From: Acidilobaceae archaeon
GTDB taxonomy: Archaea; Thermoproteota; Thermoprotei_A; Sulfolobales; Acidilobaceae
NCBI GenBank assembly: GCA_027014125.1
Contig: JALWEI010000039.1
Location: 1 to 64,000, forward strand
Length of the DNA stretch: 64,000 nt
Direction: 5' to 3'
The position numbers were made by a program, and so were the translations under genes. Below the pieces are notes generated by a model, which made no database searches, was not told where the DNA came from, and saw only the letters and a list, made by a program, of their open reading frames with translations. This document shows, piece by piece, positions 61,734-64,000 of the stretch. Within the stretch, counting starts at the first letter, position 1. Each line of letters opens with the position of its first letter.

Positions 61734-62510
61734 TTACCCGATGGCCTCTACCCTGTCGCCTACTCTCAGCGTGGATCCGTGGCCGTCGATCACTACTGTG
61801 TTTAGCACGAGCCTATAGCCGTGGTCGCTCTCCGGGTATTTGCCCCTTAGCATGGGCTTTCTCCTCCTTGATAGCTCCTTCTGGAAGCCTGGTGTGGGCA
61901 CCCCGGTGCAGGGGTCCCGGGAGGGGACTACGCACCTCTTCGATATACCCCTCCCCTCTAGGGTTACTGGGCCGATCCTGAACCTTGCGCCCCTCCCATT
62001 TCCGTGGTAGAGCTTGTCCTCCCAGAATGCCTCGACACCCATCACCTCTAGGTTGGGCCTGAACCTTAGCCTGGCCTGCATTAGGTCCCAGCCCTTGAAC
62101 CATGATGCGACCTCTGCTAGGGTGCTGGTGGAGACTACGGTGGGCCCGTTGTTCCTGGTGTCGTCCGGCAGGCCCTTGGGGTCCTTGACTAGCTTGACCT
62201 CGTAGCCTAGGAAGCTGGTTAGCCACTCCCCAACCTTATCCCTCTCATCATCCAGGTGGTACGCCTCCTCCTTCTTATCCCCGGGCCTAGCCAGTATTAT
62301 GAGGCCCTCCCTCAGGTCGAACCTGGCCCTAACAAGGTGTATCCTCCTTTCCCTCTTCCCGTTGACAATAACACCGTTCCTATCAACTATTGCGTAGAGC
62401 CGGTCCCACTCCAGGGTCCCATACCTGGTTACCCTGGCCTCGAGTACCTCCACTGGGGGGAGGCTCTTGACGGGGTATACCAGTATCTTGTAGAGGAACG
62501 CCCCCTCCAA
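61734..62510 (-). CDS. MOSC domain protein
   Basis: About 259 residues from TTG 62510. An N-terminal beta-barrel (YKILVYPVKSLPPVEVLEA, then DRLYAIVDRNG) precedes the MOSC core with RFRPNLEVMGVEAFWED and GRGISKRCVVPSRDPCTG, whose Cys is the expected molybdenum/sulfur-handling residue. These proteins bind or transfer sulfur to Mo/W cofactors, or reduce N-hydroxylated compounds. A longer frame begins at 62552. Possible functional link to the tungsten enzyme at 3718 is inference only. Confidence 0.82.
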   Translation of the reverse strand: MEGAFLYKILVYPVKSLPPVEVLEARVTRYGTLEWDRLYAIVDRNGVIVNGKRERRIHLVRARFDLREGLIILARPGDKKEEAYHLDDERDKVGEWLTSFLGYEVKLVKDPKGLPDDTRNNGPTVVSTSTLAEVASWFKGWDLMQARLRFRPNLEVMGVEAFWEDKLYHGNGRGARFRIGPVTLEGRGISKRCVVPSRDPCTGVPTPGFQKELSRRRKPMLRGKYPESDHGYRLVLNTVVIDGHGSTLRVGDRVEAIG

Positions 62511-62600
62511 TCCTAGACACCAGGCAACCTGGGGGATCCCGAGGGGCGCCACAATAAATAGCCCTAGCCCGGTGCGCTGGATGAAGGGGTGCCCCTCAGG

Positions 62601-62969
62601 ATGGCAGGAGTCAAGCAGACCATAGTGCTGAGGCGAGACCTAGGCATGGGTAGAGGCAAGGCAGCCGCCCAGGCAGCCCATGCGAGCTGCGAGGCAGTGT
62701 TCCGCATCCTAGACTCGAGGGAGCCGAGGTGGATGGAGTGGCTGAGGGCCTGGAGGGCCGGGGGCCAGGTCAAGGTGGTCCTCCGCGTAGACAGCGAGGA
62801 CGAGCTTGTCAGGGTCTATGGGGAGGCTCAGGCTCTAGGCCTCCCAGCCAGCCTGGTATCTGACGCTGGGAGGACGCAGTTGCCCCCAGGGACTAAGACC
62901 GCTGTAGCGGTGGGCCCGGGCCCCGAGGAGCTTGTGGATAGGGTGACAGGGAGGCTCAAGCTCTACTAG
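62601..62969 (+). CDS. pth2: Peptidyl-tRNA hydrolase (Pth2)
   Basis: 122 residues from ATG 62601. KQTIVLRRDLGMGRGKAAAQ followed by AAHAS is the Pth2 N-terminus with catalytic Lys and His, and SLVSDAGRTQLPPGT is the second conserved block. It releases stalled peptidyl-tRNA in the cytosol. A TATA-like ACAATAAAT lies about 50 bases upstream. truD follows 16 bases later in the same direction. Confidence 0.95.
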   Translation: MAGVKQTIVLRRDLGMGRGKAAAQAAHASCEAVFRILDSREPRWMEWLRAWRAGGQVKVVLRVDSEDELVRVYGEAQALGLPASLVSDAGRTQLPPGTKTAVAVGPGPEELVDRVTGRLKLY

Positions 62970-62985
62970 GCCCCGGGGGAGCTCA

Positions 62986-64000
62986 TTGCTGGACAGGTCC
63001 CTAGAGGCACTGTGGGGGATAGAGTCCCTGCACAGCAACAGGAGGAGGCCGCGGGGCTACGTAGAAAGGCCTGCTGGGTTCCACGTTATAGAGCCGAGGC
63101 CCATACCGCCCCGGGGGGATGGATGGAGCTGGTACCTTGTCAGGAGGGTTGGCATGGACTCGTGGAGGGCCCTGAAGACCCTGGCCAGGCTTACCGGTGC
63201 CACCCGTGGCGGGTTGCTGGGGCTTAAGGATGCCTGCTCCTACGCCACCCAGTACATGGCCCTCAAGGGCACCGGGCTCCCCGGGAGGCTAGAGGTCCCT
63301 GGTCTCAAGGCGTGGCTTATCGGGAGGGCAGGACCCCCCAGGCTAGGGCTCCACCGCTACAACATCTTCAAGATCACACTTAGGGCCGGGGGTAGGGTGG
63401 ACGCGGCGGGGGTAGAGTGGGTCCCCGGCTTCTATGGCCCCCAGAGGTTTGGGATCTCTAGGCCAAACACGCACTACCTGGGCCTCCTCTACGCGGAGGC
63501 CAGGATGGGCGAGGTTATACGAGAGTACCTCTTCAGGTACCCGCTGGAGGAGAGGAGCGGTCCTGGGGGGTATGAGGCTAGGGAGCTGGCCAGGCTTAGG
63601 GCTGGGATGCCCAGGCCCAGGATTCTGAGGATCATGGCTGAGGCCCTACAATCCTACATCTTCAACCGGGCACTATCCAGGAGCCTCCACGACCCTCGAG
63701 GGTACGCCGAGCACCATGTGACTGTGGAGTGCATGGGCTCCACCTACAAGGTCCCCGCAGCCAGGCTACCCGGGCCCCGGCTAGTTTCATCGAGGAGCAG
63801 GTGGGCCAAGCTTGTCGGGGAGATACTTGGGGAGGAGGGGCTATCCTGGCAGGCCCTCCGGGGCCTCGGGAGCCCCTTCCGGCCCCTCCTCTACCCCGTA
63901 TGCAACCTCCGCTCTAGGGAAACGCCCGAGGGTGCCGTGCTGCGCTTCGCCCTCCCCCGGGGGGCCTACGCCACCAGCCTCCTGAGGGAGCTGGTCGACA
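62986..64000 (+). CDS. truD: tRNA pseudouridine synthase TruD, C-terminus cut by window edge
   Basis: The frame is open from TTG 62986 to the right edge without a stop (338 codons). GLLGLKDACSYATQYMALKG carries the catalytic Asp, GFYGPQRFGISRPNTHYLG is the TruD NxxHxxxG-type motif and ATSLLRELVD near the edge is the C-terminal core. TruD makes pseudouridine 13 in tRNA. The start follows a GGGGGAG ribosome site. Roughly the last fifth of the protein is outside the window. Confidence 0.9.
   Translation, partial: MLDRSLEALWGIESLHSNRRRPRGYVERPAGFHVIEPRPIPPRGDGWSWYLVRRVGMDSWRALKTLARLTGATRGGLLGLKDACSYATQYMALKGTGLPGRLEVPGLKAWLIGRAGPPRLGLHRYNIFKITLRAGGRVDAAGVEWVPGFYGPQRFGISRPNTHYLGLLYAEARMGEVIREYLFRYPLEERSGPGGYEARELARLRAGMPRPRILRIMAEALQSYIFNRALSRSLHDPRGYAEHHVTVECMGSTYKVPAARLPGPRLVSSRSRWAKLVGEILGEEGLSWQALRGLGSPFRPLLYPVCNLRSRETPEGAVLRFALPRGAYATSLLRELVD

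Overview
The window looks like chromosomal DNA of a hyperthermophilic crenarchaeon (Thermoproteota), probably from the Desulfurococcales/Pyrodictiaceae side. The evidence is the archaeal Mre11-Rad50-NurA-HerA set, a complete type I-A CRISPR-Cas system with Csa1, Csa3 and Csa5, archaeal AsnRS, MptE and Pth2, a tungsten-type aldehyde:ferredoxin oxidoreductase and a 581-residue acylaminoacyl-peptidase of the Aeropyrum type. GTG and TTG starts, AGG/ATA-rich codons, TATA boxes close to starts and very tight gene packing (ATGA/GTGA overlaps) agree with this. I cannot fix the genus from sequence alone. The DNA is GC-rich except for one clearly AT-rich island near 18.9-21.2 kb.

1-8.9 kb holds ordinary metabolism: an alternative-heme-pathway pair (siroheme decarboxylase, cut by the window edge, plus an AhbD-like radical SAM enzyme), APS kinase, an ArsB/NhaD/citrate-type permease, a tungsten oxidoreductase, a cation/proton antiporter, and glutamine synthetase divergent from an Lrp/AsnC regulator with a palindrome between them. 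8.9-16.6 kb is the end-resection operon mre11-rad50-nurA-herA followed by an isoaspartyl peptidase.

16.7-22.7 kb is an accessory region. It contains three copies of a divergent two-gene module (an AbrB-like protein facing a small winged-helix protein); one winged-helix copy is a pseudogene and each intergenic region has its own, different palindrome. Copies 2 and 3 bracket a truncated tyrosine recombinase and an AT-rich island with a frameshifted gene and a membrane-anchored protein.

23-32.9 kb returns to housekeeping: acylaminoacyl-peptidase, AsnRS, MptE, aldo/keto reductase, a fused Alg14/Alg13-like glycosyltransferase, rhomboid, DUF89, and a serA plus aminotransferase pair. 32.9-34.3 kb is a graveyard: a decayed VapBC pair, a likely C/D box sRNA, a tRNA-Ser(GCU) with unusual stems, and a gene that lost its 5' end at the CRISPR array.

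34.3-50.0 kb is the defence locus: an array of 61 repeats plus a truncated one (61 spacers), transcribed right to left from a leader at about 38.35-38.75 kb; then csa1-cas1-cas2-cas4 (adaptation), two csa3 regulators, and csa5-cas7-cas5-cas8a2-cas3'-cas3''-cas6 (interference and processing). The leader/csa1 promoter region has four copies of a dyad of form TTCCC-N10-GGGAA, a candidate shared operator.

50.2-64 kb holds a Rieske/cytochrome b pair, a MoxR/DUF58/von Willebrand A cluster split into convergent halves around an ABC exporter, a 47-residue ribbon-helix-helix protein, a MOSC protein, Pth2 and the start of TruD, which runs off the window.
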